Source: Planctomycetota bacterium (GTDB taxonomy: Bacteria > Planctomycetota > UBA1135 > GCA-002686595). From it: a stretch of 64,000 nt of DNA. Below, in pieces: positions 52,832 to 61,473 of this stretch; the first letter of the stretch is position 1, and each line of letters begins with the position of its first letter. The stretch spans positions 310,001 to 374,000 of the forward strand of contig JADJQU010000006.1 in assembly GCA_016712565.1 (NCBI GenBank), written 5' to 3'. A program made the translations under genes and the position numbers. The notes under the pieces were generated by a model that worked only from the letters and a program-made list of their open reading frames with translations, did no database searches and was not told the DNA's origin.

Positions 52832-53650
52832 GCCCACGCGCTCGCTCGGCCCGCCCAGGCCCCCGGCGATGCGGCCGCACAGATAGAACGTGCCCTCGAT
52901 GCGCCAGCCGGCGCGGGGCCGGGGCAGGCGGTCCACTTCGAGCTGCCAGGGACTGACGAAGAACGGCAGGGTTCGGCCGGGGCTTTCCACCTCGACGAGG
53001 TCCACGCCGCGACCCGTCAGCGGGTTCTCCAGCTCGCGCACCGCGCGCACGCGCAGGGACACCTCGAGGCATCCGCCCGGATCGCCCCCCTCGCCCAGGG
53101 CCTGGATCGCCGCGCCGTAGGGGAGGCCCGGAATCAGCGGGTCCCTGGCGCCCTGGTCGGGACCCACGTAGGTGACGTCCAGGGCGAAGCCGGCCAGGGA
53201 GAGGGCGATCACGTGGCCGCGCTCCAGGCGCTTGGGCAGCCGGCGGGCGTCGGAAATCAGGGCGCGCACGGGGTAGGACTCGGGCCCGGGCGTCTCGGGC
53301 GACAGGCCCACCGGCGGGTTGGCCCAGCCCGCCACCAGCGCGTCGTCGGGTGCATCCTCGGGGAAGGTGAGGGACTCGATGGCCACGCGCACGCGCTGGG
53401 CGGACTGGAAGTGGGGGGTGAGCGACCAGAAACTCTTGGAGGCCTCGCGGTCGAGCCGCACCTCGAGACCTCCGCCCAGGGAGAGCTTCAGGTGCTCGCC
53501 CGCCGGGCCGCGCCAGGGCACGCTCTCGCCGTGCTCACGGGCGAAGCGGGCCACGGAGGCCAGGTCCTGGTCCGGCGGAAACCCGATGCACTCCAAGAGA
53601 AAGTCCACGGAAGCCCAGAGTTTCGCCCCGCGCGGGCCGCACGGCAACAT
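52817..53650 (-). CDS. Conserved-looking protein of unknown function
   Basis: The protein has 277 residues with ATG at 53650; GTG 53608 in ASVDFLLECIGFPP is an alternative start that avoids the divergent promoter. There is no signal peptide or membrane segment, so it is probably cytoplasmic. The first third contains DLASVARFAREHGESVPW and HLKLSLGGGLEVRLDR; the rest is beta-rich (LAGFALDVTYVGPDQ, CLEVSLRVRAVRELENPLTG). I recognise no motif. It is divergent from the M1 peptidase gene with a 25-bp gap. Confidence 0.68.
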   Translation of the reverse strand: MLPCGPRGAKLWASVDFLLECIGFPPDQDLASVARFAREHGESVPWRGPAGEHLKLSLGGGLEVRLDREASKSFWSLTPHFQSAQRVRVAIESLTFPEDAPDDALVAGWANPPVGLSPETPGPESYPVRALISDARRLPKRLERGHVIALSLAGFALDVTYVGPDQGARDPLIPGLPYGAAIQALGEGGDPGGCLEVSLRVRAVRELENPLTGRGVDLVEVESPGRTLPFFVSPWQLEVDRLPRPRAGWRIEGTFYLCGRIAGGLGGPSERVGERFG

Positions 53651-53660
53651 CCGTGGCGGC

Positions 53661-53666
53661 TATGCT
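53661..53666 (+). promoter_or_regulatory. Putative -10 hexamer for the M1 peptidase
   Basis: TATGCT, 9 nt before the ATG at 53676; no clear -35. It is identical to the -10 proposed for RNase P RNA. Confidence 0.35.
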
Positions 53667-53675
53667 CCCGCGCCC

Positions 53676-56186
53676 ATGGCGACACCGCCTTCCCGATCCC
53701 CGGCCCCCGTCCGGGGCCCCGCGGCAGTCCTGGCCCTCGCGCTCGCCACGGGCCAGTTCCTGGGGGCCTGTCGCTCGAGCCCGGCCCCGGCGATTCCCCC
53801 CGAGCGGTTCCACGGGCCGCGGCAGGCGGACGTGGACGTGGAGCACACCGCGCTGTGGATCGAGCTGGACCCGCGGGAGCGGAGCATGACCGCCACGGCG
53901 CGCGTGCGCCTGTGCTCCCGGGTGGAGGGGCTCTCCCTGGTGCGCCTGGACCTCGCCGATCTCGCCGTGCGCGAGGTGCGCGACCAGGACGGCGGACGCC
54001 TGGACTTCCGGCACGCGGACGACGTGCTGGGGGTGGAGCTCGCGCGGCCGCTCGCGCGCGGCGAATTCCAGGAGCTCTCCATCGACTACGGGGGCCGGCC
54101 GCGGCGCGGGCTCAGCTTCGAGGACCTGGAGGACGGCGTCGCCACCCAGGTGTTCACCCAGGGCGAATGCGAGGACTCCCGCGGCTGGTTCCCCTGCCTG
54201 GACTTTCCCGCCGAGCGCGCCACCAGTGAAATCGCGGTCGTGATGCCCGCGGGATGGACTTCCTTGGCGGCCGGCGAACGGGTGGAACGGCGCGAGCTGG
54301 AGGGCGGGCGCGCCCTGGAGCGCTGGCGCATGTCGACGCCGCACCCCGCCTACTTGACCACGCTGGTGGCGGGTGACTTCGCCGTGCGCCACGACGTCTG
54401 GGACGGGATTCCGTTGCTGTATCTGGCCGATCCAGACCTCGCCCCGCACATCGAAAGCCGCTTTCGGGAGACGCCGGCGATCCTCGAGTTCCTCTCGCGT
54501 CTCACGGGCGTGCGCTATCCCTACGCCAAGTACGGCCAGGCCGTCGTGGCCGACTTTCCCTTCGGCGGCATGGAGAACATTTCGGCCACCACGCTCACCG
54601 ACGCGTGGCTCACCGATGAGCGCGGCTCCCGTGACGAACCCGCCTTCGGGCTGATCGCCCACGAGGCGGCACACCAGTGGTTCGGCAATCTGCTCACCTG
54701 CGCCGACTGGTCGCACATCTGGCTCAACGAGGGCTGGGCCACCTACGCCACGGAGCTCTACGTGGAGGCCGCCCAGGGTCGCGAGGCCTTCGAGATCTCC
54801 ATGGCGAACACGCGCGAGGGCTACCTGCGCCTGGACGTGGGGCCCGCCCGTCGCCCCATCGTCCACGGGGTCTATCGCGAGCCCATGGACCTGTTCGTCA
54901 CGGGGCACGTCTACCCGGGCGCGGCTTCGCGCCTGCACCAGTTGCGCTTCGAGCTGGGGGATCCGGCCTTCTTCGCCGGCGTGAGGCGTTACGTCGCCCT
55001 GCACCGCGGCACGGCGGTGGACACCGACGACTTCCGAAAGGCCATGGAGGCGGAGAGCGGCCGCGACCTGGGCCCGTTCTTCGCGCAGTGGTTTTTCGGG
55101 CCGGGCCATCCGGAACTTTCCACGCGCTGGAGGTGGATCGAGGAAACCGGCGAAGCGGAGCTCTCCGTCGAACAGACCCAGGCCCAGGGCGGCGGAGTGC
55201 CCGAGGCCTTTTCCATGGACGCGGAGGTGGAACTGGGCCGGGGCGGGGAGCCGCCGCGCCTGGAACGCGTGACGCTCGATGCCCGGCGCCAGGTTTTTCG
55301 CTGGAAGTGCGACTCGAAGCCGCGCTGGGTGATCCTCGATCCCCATGGCTGGCTCGTGGCGCGGCGCACGGACGAGCGCGAGGGTGCCGAGTGGCTGCGC
55401 GTCGCCCTGGAGGCGCCTCACCCGCTGGCGCGCCGCGACGCGGTCCAGGCCCTGGCGAATCTCGCCCTGGAGTCGTCCACCCCGCGCGGCCGACTGCTCT
55501 ACGCCCAGGCCCTCGAGGGACTGCTGGCCGCCGATGCCTCGCCGGAGGTGCGCGCCGGCGCCGCTCGAGCCCTGTCGCGGCTCGCGCCGGAATTCGGCCA
55601 GGAGGCGCTGCGGGCCGCGGCCGCCTCCGATTCCAGCACCCTCGTGCGCGTCGCGGCCCTGCGGGGTCTGGCCCTGTTCCCGGCCGGAGAATCTCTGGCG
55701 ACTTTCGGGCGCGAGCAGTTCCTGGCCGGCGAGAGTTGGCAGACCCTGGTCGCCGCCCACGAGCTGGAGATGCACGCGCGGCCCGATCCGGCGGTGTGGC
55801 TCGAGCGCTTCGGGCGGCCCTCGCCCCACGGCGTCCTGCAGGCGGGGCTGGTGGCCTCCCTGTTCGACGTGCTGGACCAGGATGCGGCGGTGGCGCTGCT
55901 GGGCCGGACGCTGGACCGCCCCGAAACGCCCCCACTCGTCGTCGAAGCCGTGCTGCGCAGGCTCGGGCCCCTGGCGAAGGACAGGGCCCAGTGCCGGGCG
56001 TGGATCGAGGCGCGCCTCCAGGACCCCGAGTACCGCGTGCGCAGCGCGGCGCTCGAGTCCCTGGCCGCCGCCCAGGACCCGCGCTGCGTGCCCGCCGTGC
56101 GACGGGCCTACGGGAGCTATGTGGAGCCCCGTCAGCGGCGCGCCGCCGAGAAGATCCTGCAGGCCCCCTGGGCTTCGAGGCCCTGA
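53676..56186 (+). CDS. M1-family zinc aminopeptidase with HEAT-like C-terminal repeats
   Basis: The protein has 836 residues. The N-terminus has a lipoprotein signal ending LGAC. Residues about 45-255 form the M1 beta domain. The catalytic domain has the substrate motif FGGMENISATTL and the zinc motif IAHEAAHQWFGNLL, with the third ligand in IWLNEGWATY. From about residue 565 onward the protein is a stack of HEAT-like helical hairpins (HPLARRDAVQALANLALESS, EVRAGAARALSRLAPEFG, EYRVRSAALESLAAAQDPR). M1 enzymes remove N-terminal residues from peptides; the HEAT-like part resembles the fourth domain of other M1 members but is longer. It acts in the periplasm. Confidence 0.88.
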   Translation: MATPPSRSPAPVRGPAAVLALALATGQFLGACRSSPAPAIPPERFHGPRQADVDVEHTALWIELDPRERSMTATARVRLCSRVEGLSLVRLDLADLAVREVRDQDGGRLDFRHADDVLGVELARPLARGEFQELSIDYGGRPRRGLSFEDLEDGVATQVFTQGECEDSRGWFPCLDFPAERATSEIAVVMPAGWTSLAAGERVERRELEGGRALERWRMSTPHPAYLTTLVAGDFAVRHDVWDGIPLLYLADPDLAPHIESRFRETPAILEFLSRLTGVRYPYAKYGQAVVADFPFGGMENISATTLTDAWLTDERGSRDEPAFGLIAHEAAHQWFGNLLTCADWSHIWLNEGWATYATELYVEAAQGREAFEISMANTREGYLRLDVGPARRPIVHGVYREPMDLFVTGHVYPGAASRLHQLRFELGDPAFFAGVRRYVALHRGTAVDTDDFRKAMEAESGRDLGPFFAQWFFGPGHPELSTRWRWIEETGEAELSVEQTQAQGGGVPEAFSMDAEVELGRGGEPPRLERVTLDARRQVFRWKCDSKPRWVILDPHGWLVARRTDEREGAEWLRVALEAPHPLARRDAVQALANLALESSTPRGRLLYAQALEGLLAADASPEVRAGAARALSRLAPEFGQEALRAAAASDSSTLVRVAALRGLALFPAGESLATFGREQFLAGESWQTLVAAHELEMHARPDPAVWLERFGRPSPHGVLQAGLVASLFDVLDQDAAVALLGRTLDRPETPPLVVEAVLRRLGPLAKDRAQCRAWIEARLQDPEYRVRSAALESLAAAQDPRCVPAVRRAYGSYVEPRQRRAAEKILQAPWASRP

Positions 56187-56193
56187 GGAGACC

Positions 56194-56670
56194 ATGGCAT
56201 CCACCCAACGCCGACCTGGGGACGCCGCCTTGCTGGAGGACATGCGGCGGGCGCTGCTGGCCGAATTCGGCTCCCAGGCGATCTACCGCCACCTCGCGCC
56301 CCGCATGCGCTCCGCGGAACTGCGCGAGGTGCTGGAGCGATTCCACGCCGAGGCGCCGGCGCAGATCGCGCGGCTGCGGGCGGCCATGGGGGCGCTGGGG
56401 GAACGCCCCGCGGTTCGCAGTCGCCGCCGACGCCTGCTCGCCTGGGCCCTGGCGGCGGCCTCACCCTTCACCGGGCGGCGGCTCGTGCTGCGGATCTGCT
56501 GCGAGGCCGAGACCACCCATTCGCGCTGGTATGCCCAGTTCAGCGAGTACCTGGCTGCGGTGGGGGAACTCGCCCTGGCCCGCGACTGCGCGGAGATGAG
56601 CCTGTACAAGTTGCGTCGGGCCCACAGCCTGCGGCCCTGGCTCGACCTCTCGCGGGGGGCCGACCTCTGA
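56194..56670 (+). CDS. Ferritin-like four-helix protein
   Basis: The protein has 158 residues and GAGGAG 5-10 nt before the ATG, the clearest Shine-Dalgarno in the area. It is all-helical with charged helix pairs (LLEDMRRALLAEFGSQAIYR, LREVLERFHAEAPAQIARLR) and a later CCEAETTHSRWYAQFSEYL. The arrangement of Glu and His (E in the first helix, FHAE in the second, CEAETTH in the third) resembles ferritin-like or DUF892-type proteins. Metal binding is plausible but not certain. It follows the M1 gene by 8 bp and precedes a peroxiredoxin, which may suggest a link to oxidative stress. Confidence 0.62.
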   Translation: MASTQRRPGDAALLEDMRRALLAEFGSQAIYRHLAPRMRSAELREVLERFHAEAPAQIARLRAAMGALGERPAVRSRRRRLLAWALAAASPFTGRRLVLRICCEAETTHSRWYAQFSEYLAAVGELALARDCAEMSLYKLRRAHSLRPWLDLSRGADL

Positions 56671-56770
56671 GCGTCGCCGGGGCGGCTAGAATGCCGCCCC
56701 GCCCCGGGCTTCCCCGACCCGTCCGCCGCGGCACGGCACAGGGCAGTCCACAACCGAGGCCTCGACGACC

Positions 56771-57430
56771 ATGACCGAAACCACGAGCGGCGGCATTCCG
56801 CGCATCGGCGATCGCGCCCCCGATTTCATCGCCACCACGACCCAGGGCACGCTCGAGTTCTCGAAGTGGGCCGCGGGCAAGTGGGTGATCCTCTTCAGCC
56901 ACCCGGCGGACTTCACGCCGGTGTGCTCCACCGAGCTGACCGAATTCGCGCGGCGACAGGCGGAGTTCGACGCCCTGGACACGAGGCTGATCGGGCTGTC
57001 GGTGGATTCGATCCACAGCCACCTGGCCTGGCGCGAGAACCTGAAGCAGATCCTGGGCACCGAGATCAAGTACCCGATGATCGCCGACATCGACATGAAC
57101 GTGTCGCGGCTCTACGGCATGTTGCACCCCGGGGTCTCGGCCACGGCCACGGTGCGCGCCGTGTTCGTGATCGATCCGAAGTGCGTGGTGCGCGCCCTGG
57201 TCTACTACCCGATGAACGTGGGCCGCAACATCGACGAGGTGAAGCGCCTGCTCCTGGCCCTGCAAACCGCCGACGCCAACGGCTGCGCCTGTCCGGTCAA
57301 TTGGAAGCCGGGCGAAAAGGTGATCGTGCCCCCGCCGAAAACGGAGGCCGAGGTGGCCGAGCGCGCCTCCCACAAGGAGTACGAGCGCATCGATTTCTAC
57401 CTCAACAAGCGCGAGCTGCCGAAGCCGTAG
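56771..57430 (+). CDS. Peroxiredoxin of the Prx6 (1-Cys) type
   Basis: The protein has 219 residues. It reduces hydrogen peroxide and organic hydroperoxides in the cytoplasm. The peroxidatic Cys52 lies in HPADFTPVCSTE, and VRAVFVIDP and YPMNVGRNIDEVKRLLLALQ are typical of Prx6. A C-terminal CACPVNWKPGEKVIVPP, with two further cysteines, is found in the archaeal and bacterial Prx6 branch and can serve in resolving disulfides. TAGAAT about 77 nt upstream could be a -10. It ends before a perfect hairpin and is convergent with the next gene. Confidence 0.92.
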   Translation: MTETTSGGIPRIGDRAPDFIATTTQGTLEFSKWAAGKWVILFSHPADFTPVCSTELTEFARRQAEFDALDTRLIGLSVDSIHSHLAWRENLKQILGTEIKYPMIADIDMNVSRLYGMLHPGVSATATVRAVFVIDPKCVVRALVYYPMNVGRNIDEVKRLLLALQTADANGCACPVNWKPGEKVIVPPPKTEAEVAERASHKEYERIDFYLNKRELPKP

Positions 57431-57445
57431 CGCGGCCTTCACGGA

Positions 57446-57467
57446 CCCTGCCCCTCCTGGGGCAGGG
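57446..57467. terminator. Perfect 9-bp hairpin after the peroxiredoxin
   Basis: CCCTGCCCC and GGGGCAGGG flank the loop TCCT, 15 bp after the peroxiredoxin stop and between convergent genes. It is strong but has no U tract. Confidence 0.6.
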
Positions 57468-57550
57468 CGCACCGCGCGCTGGTCCAAACAGGCCGCGCAG
57501 GGGGCGTGGTCGGGCCCGCCAGGGGGCGGCCCGGGCCCATCGGGCGCAGT

Positions 57551-57763
57551 CTAGAACTTCAGGTCGCGCAGATCGTCGATCGAGAAGTCCAGGCTGACCT
57601 CGTGGTCGATGTTGATCAGGCGGCCCGTGCCCTTGAACTGGTTGAAGATCAGCGCCCCGTTCATGACGCGGCCGTCCTTGAAATAGAGCGTGACCTTGTC
57701 GGCGGTCCGCGCTCCGAGGAGCTGGTCGTACATGCGCTGGGAATCGGTGATTCGGCTTTTCAT
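57551..57763 (-). CDS. Small DUF6982-like protein
   Basis: The protein has 70 residues. The second half, VTLYFKDGRVMNGALIFNQF followed by INIDHEVSLDFSIDDLRDLK, looks like the small beta-fold found in DUF6982-type proteins (a strand, a turn with KDGR, and a second strand). I do not know its biochemical role. The start overlaps the Nudix gene's stop by ATGA, so the two are co-translated. Confidence 0.68.
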   Translation of the reverse strand: MKSRITDSQRMYDQLLGARTADKVTLYFKDGRVMNGALIFNQFKGTGRLINIDHEVSLDFSIDDLRDLKF

Positions 57764-58470
57764 GGAGTTCGTTTCACCGGACGCCGCGCCCGGCGAGGCG
57801 CGGGCGGTTCCGGTTCTGCTCGAAGGAGTTCCGCATGGGTCGTGAGCAGGTCAGGGAGCCGCTCAACGAGGATCTTGGACCAGGTTTCGAAATTGGCGCC
57901 CTGTTCGGCCAGGCGCAGCAATTCCTGGGGGGTGACGAAGCTGCCCTCGAGCAGGTCCTGCTCGCGCACGCGCACCTCGCCCTGGACGACCAGCAACTGC
58001 ACCAAGCCGACGTGGACCGCGCCCACGGCGTTCGAGTCGTCGTTGATCAGGCCCACGCGCGCCATGCGAGAGGTGCCGAGGATCTCGATCTCCTCCTCGA
58101 TCTCTCGCCGCGAGCCGTTGTCGATCGGGCTGGAGTTCAAGATGCCGGTGGGGTCGAGCTGCGCCGCCGCGTCCGCCGGGTTGATGTGACCTCCGACGCC
58201 GATGGAGAGCTTGTTCGAGAGCCGGGCCTCGCCGCCCTTGGACAGGCGTCGCATCAGGAAAATGTCCCCATCGCGCACGACGACCGTGTACGGGATGACC
58301 TGCTTCCAGTTGGGATGCGTCTCGGCGTAGGAGCGCTGCACGAAGAACCCGTGACGCGTCACCACGCCGTTGAAGGCGTCCAGGGAGAACTCCCCCCCGA
58401 AGGGCAGGAGACCCTGGGGGTAGCACTCGCGGAACAGATCGTGCCGCTGGACGACGAAGACGAATTCCAT
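57760..58470 (-). CDS. Nudix-fold protein with an atypical Nudix box
   Basis: The protein has 236 residues with ATG at 58470. It starts MEFVFVVQRHDLF and has beta-rich sequence leading to GVGGHINPADAAAQ, an insertion of about 15 residues, then RREIEEEIEIL. The REIEEE half of the Nudix box (REUxEE) is exact, so metal binding is likely, but the spacing from GGH to RE is longer than the standard 13 residues and the first glutamate is missing. Nudix enzymes hydrolyse nucleoside diphosphates linked to other groups. It probably acts in the cytoplasm. It is coupled with the DUF6982-like gene downstream. Confidence 0.78.
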   Translation of the reverse strand: MEFVFVVQRHDLFRECYPQGLLPFGGEFSLDAFNGVVTRHGFFVQRSYAETHPNWKQVIPYTVVVRDGDIFLMRRLSKGGEARLSNKLSIGVGGHINPADAAAQLDPTGILNSSPIDNGSRREIEEEIEILGTSRMARVGLINDDSNAVGAVHVGLVQLLVVQGEVRVREQDLLEGSFVTPQELLRLAEQGANFETWSKILVERLPDLLTTHAELLRAEPEPPAPRRARRPVKRTP

Positions 58471-58817
58471 GGAGTTCGAGGAGAGCGCGACAGGGGCCGG
58501 GGGAACCGGCCTCCGGGCTCCGCGGGGCCCGGACCCTGTTGGGGGACGAGCCGAGGGGGCTCTGTGCGTGGTTTCTGCTGGGCGGGGATCGCCCCGGGCG
58601 GCCGGCGACGCGCCCGCTCCGGGAGATGCCCGGGAAGGGGTCCGCCCCGACCTCACGGGGAGGCAAGAAGTCTCGCACACCTCGCCTACCTGTCAAGATC
58701 CTGGAGTCCCAGGGTTCCTGGACCACAACATCTTGTGGTCTTCGGCCAGGGCACCTGCCCCGGGGCCCGGCCGGGCCGAGGTCAGGGGAGGGCCGAGAGC
58801 GGGGCCGGAAGCAGGGA
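58471..58817. other. Intergenic region with a possible Nudix promoter and a hairpin
   Basis: On the minus strand, TTGACA (58691-58696 in plus coordinates) could be a -35 for the Nudix gene, though the -10 is weak. A perfect 8-bp hairpin (GACCACAA and TTGTGGTC, 58721-58740, loop CATC) lies about 80 nt downstream of the RNase P 3' end and could end that transcript. No gene is seen. Confidence 0.45.
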
Positions 58818-58818
58818 G

Positions 58819-59204
<386 letters not shown>

Positions 59205-59210
59205 TCGCCT

Positions 59211-59238
59211 AGCATAGACTGCCGGGGCCGTCCTGGAA
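59211..59238 (-). promoter_or_regulatory. Promoter of RNase P RNA
   Basis: On the minus strand, TATGCT (59211-59216) lies 6 nt before the mapped 5' end of the P1 helix, and TTCCAG (59233-59238) stands 16 bp further upstream as a weak -35. Because the RNA's 5' end is known from structure, this gives an independent anchor for the -10 consensus in this genome. Confidence 0.5.
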
Positions 59239-59435
59239 GCGGCGCCCTCGGGGATTGGCCCCCGGCGCGGGAGTGGGCCCCCCACGGACCCCTGCCCCGC
59301 CCGACTCCAGGACGTCGCGCCCGAAATTCAAGGTCCCCCCGAACACCGCAGCAGGACGGCCGGCTCCCTCCGCCGGCTCCCAGGCCCGCCCCCGTGGGCC
59401 GTGGAGCTCCCCGGCCCTCCCCACGACCAACGCCC

Positions 59436-61463
59436 ATGCTTGCACTGCTCCTCGCCTCTGCGCTCTCGAGCCTCACCCCGCTTTCCCTCCCCTCGGCCGG
59501 CGGCATTTCCACGGAGCCCGCAGCCCCGGCCCAGCAGAAGGCCGAGAAGTTCGAGGACCTGAAGCTCACCTTCGAGCGCGCCGCCGTGGGCACCGATGCC
59601 GAAGCGCGCCGTGTGGCGCTCGCGGCCCTGGCCGCCACGGGGCAGCCGGCGGTCGTGCAGGCGATCCATGCCGAGTTGGGACGGGTGACCGAGATCGTCG
59701 ACGAGCAGTCCGCCGCGGCCCAGCGCAGCCGGGCCCTGATCGAGCGCAAGCAGATCCTGATGGAGCAGTGGAAGCTGCGGGCCACCCACGACGAGTCCGC
59801 GGCCGCCATGCTGGAACGCGAAACCAAGGCCGTCGCCGAGCTGCAGAAGGAAGTCGAGAAACTGGACCGCCGCCTCGCCGTCGAGGAGCCCTGGCAGCGG
59901 GCCCTGACGGAAACCGCGGGCGGCGTGCTCACGGCCCTGGGTGCGGACAAACGCAAGAAGGTCGAGGGCGAGTTGGTGACGGACGCGGGCGCGCACCCGA
60001 GCCTTCCGGTGCGACGCGCCGCCATCGACCTCTTGGGCGCGGTGGGCAACCTGGAAAGCGGGCTCGCTCTGTCGCGCCTCGCCCAGGGGTACGGCGAAAC
60101 CTGCGACAAGGTGGAAGAACGTCTGCCGAAGATGATGGCCGACGTTCGCAAGATGGAGGCGCGGCTGGCCAAGGAGGCCAGCTCCCAGAACGAGCGCTTC
60201 TCCCAGGCGTCCTACGACCAGTACGACGCGGTCAAGCGCGATGCTGCCGAGCTGCGGCGCAAGGCCACGGAGACCGCGGGCCTGGTGGACCGCGCCGCCC
60301 GGGCCGCCGCCCAGGCGATCTCCCGTGGCGCGGGCAAGGAACTGGAGGAGGTCGGGCCCGCGCTGCTGCGCTCCTGGAAGAAGTCCAAGGGCCACGGCCG
60401 GCGGGCCGTGGAGGCTGTGCTCTCCGCTTCCCGCGTCGAGGCCGTGCGCGGACTCCTGCGCGCGCAGCTCGCGACCGAGGCCGAGCCCCTGGCGCGGGCG
60501 GCCTGGATCGACGCGCTCGCGCTGCAGGGCGACCAGGCCTGCATCCCCGACCTGCTGGAACGTCAACTGGTGGACGCCTCCTGGCTGGTGCGGAGCCGCG
60601 CCGCGGCGGCCCTGGCCAAGCTGCGCTCCCGGGAGGCGATCCCCGTGCTGATCGCCCGGCTCTCGCTGGAGGAGGGCCGCACGCGCACCGACGTCAACAC
60701 GGCGCTCGCATCGCTGACCGGCCAGAATTTCCGCGGCAACGTCGAATTGTGGCAGCGCTGGTGGCGCGACAACGAGGCCAAGTTCCAGGTCGAGCGCGAA
60801 GTGCCCGAGAGGACCGCCCTGGAGGAAGCCAAGGACGCCGTGGGGGTCTCCTTCTTCGGCATCACCACCGAGAGTCAGCGCGTGCTCTTCGTGATCGACT
60901 GCTCGCTGTCGATGAACTTCTCGATGACGCCCAAGAACAACCCCACCGATGAGCCGGGCAAGCCCTTCGACGAGCCCGACGAGTCCAAGGGCGAGTTTTC
61001 GCGCTTGACCGCCGCCAAGCGCGACCTGGAGAAGGCCCTGGGGGGCATCAAGGACGGCGGGTTGTTCAATATCGTCTGCTACGCGGCCGACGTGTGGTCC
61101 TGGGCCGATCAGCCCGAGACCATGTCGCCCGAGTCGCGCAAGGAGGCCCTGGACTACATCAAGGCGCTGACCGGTGCCGCCGGGACGAACATCTACTCGT
61201 CCCTGGAGAAGGCCTTCGACATGGCGGGTGCCAAGGGCGGCAGCACCTGGGTCAAGCCGGCCTTCGACACGATCTTCTTCCTCAGCGACGGCCGGGCGAC
61301 GATCGGCCTGTCCACAAACAGCGAGGAGATCCTGGCCTTCGTGCGCGAGCGCAACGCCAACGCGGGCATCGTGCTGCACACGATCGGGCTGTCGGGCGCC
61401 CAGGACGCGGAGCTCCTGCGCCGGCTGGCCCAGGAAAACGGCGGACAGTACGTCGCGCGCTGA
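59436..61463 (+). CDS. Exported HEAT-like and von Willebrand factor A domain protein
   Basis: The protein has 675 residues. The signal sequence LALLLASALSSLTPLSLPSA is followed by a helical part with a coiled coil (about 80-150, with many Glu, Lys and Arg) and HEAT-like repeats (HPSLPVRRAAIDLLGAVGNL, SWLVRSRAAAALAKLRSREA). The C-terminal domain is VWA, with the MIDAS start VLFVIDCSLSMNFSM (DxSxS) and a later FFLSDGRATIG that gives the distal Asp. VWA domains bind metal and protein ligands. The QNFRGNVELWQRWW segment before the VWA resembles the end of the HEAT lipoprotein at 22.7 kb. Confidence 0.85.
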   Translation: MLALLLASALSSLTPLSLPSAGGISTEPAAPAQQKAEKFEDLKLTFERAAVGTDAEARRVALAALAATGQPAVVQAIHAELGRVTEIVDEQSAAAQRSRALIERKQILMEQWKLRATHDESAAAMLERETKAVAELQKEVEKLDRRLAVEEPWQRALTETAGGVLTALGADKRKKVEGELVTDAGAHPSLPVRRAAIDLLGAVGNLESGLALSRLAQGYGETCDKVEERLPKMMADVRKMEARLAKEASSQNERFSQASYDQYDAVKRDAAELRRKATETAGLVDRAARAAAQAISRGAGKELEEVGPALLRSWKKSKGHGRRAVEAVLSASRVEAVRGLLRAQLATEAEPLARAAWIDALALQGDQACIPDLLERQLVDASWLVRSRAAAALAKLRSREAIPVLIARLSLEEGRTRTDVNTALASLTGQNFRGNVELWQRWWRDNEAKFQVEREVPERTALEEAKDAVGVSFFGITTESQRVLFVIDCSLSMNFSMTPKNNPTDEPGKPFDEPDESKGEFSRLTAAKRDLEKALGGIKDGGLFNIVCYAADVWSWADQPETMSPESRKEALDYIKALTGAAGTNIYSSLEKAFDMAGAKGGSTWVKPAFDTIFFLSDGRATIGLSTNSEEILAFVRERNANAGIVLHTIGLSGAQDAELLRRLAQENGGQYVAR

Positions 61464-61473
61464 GGCCGCACCC

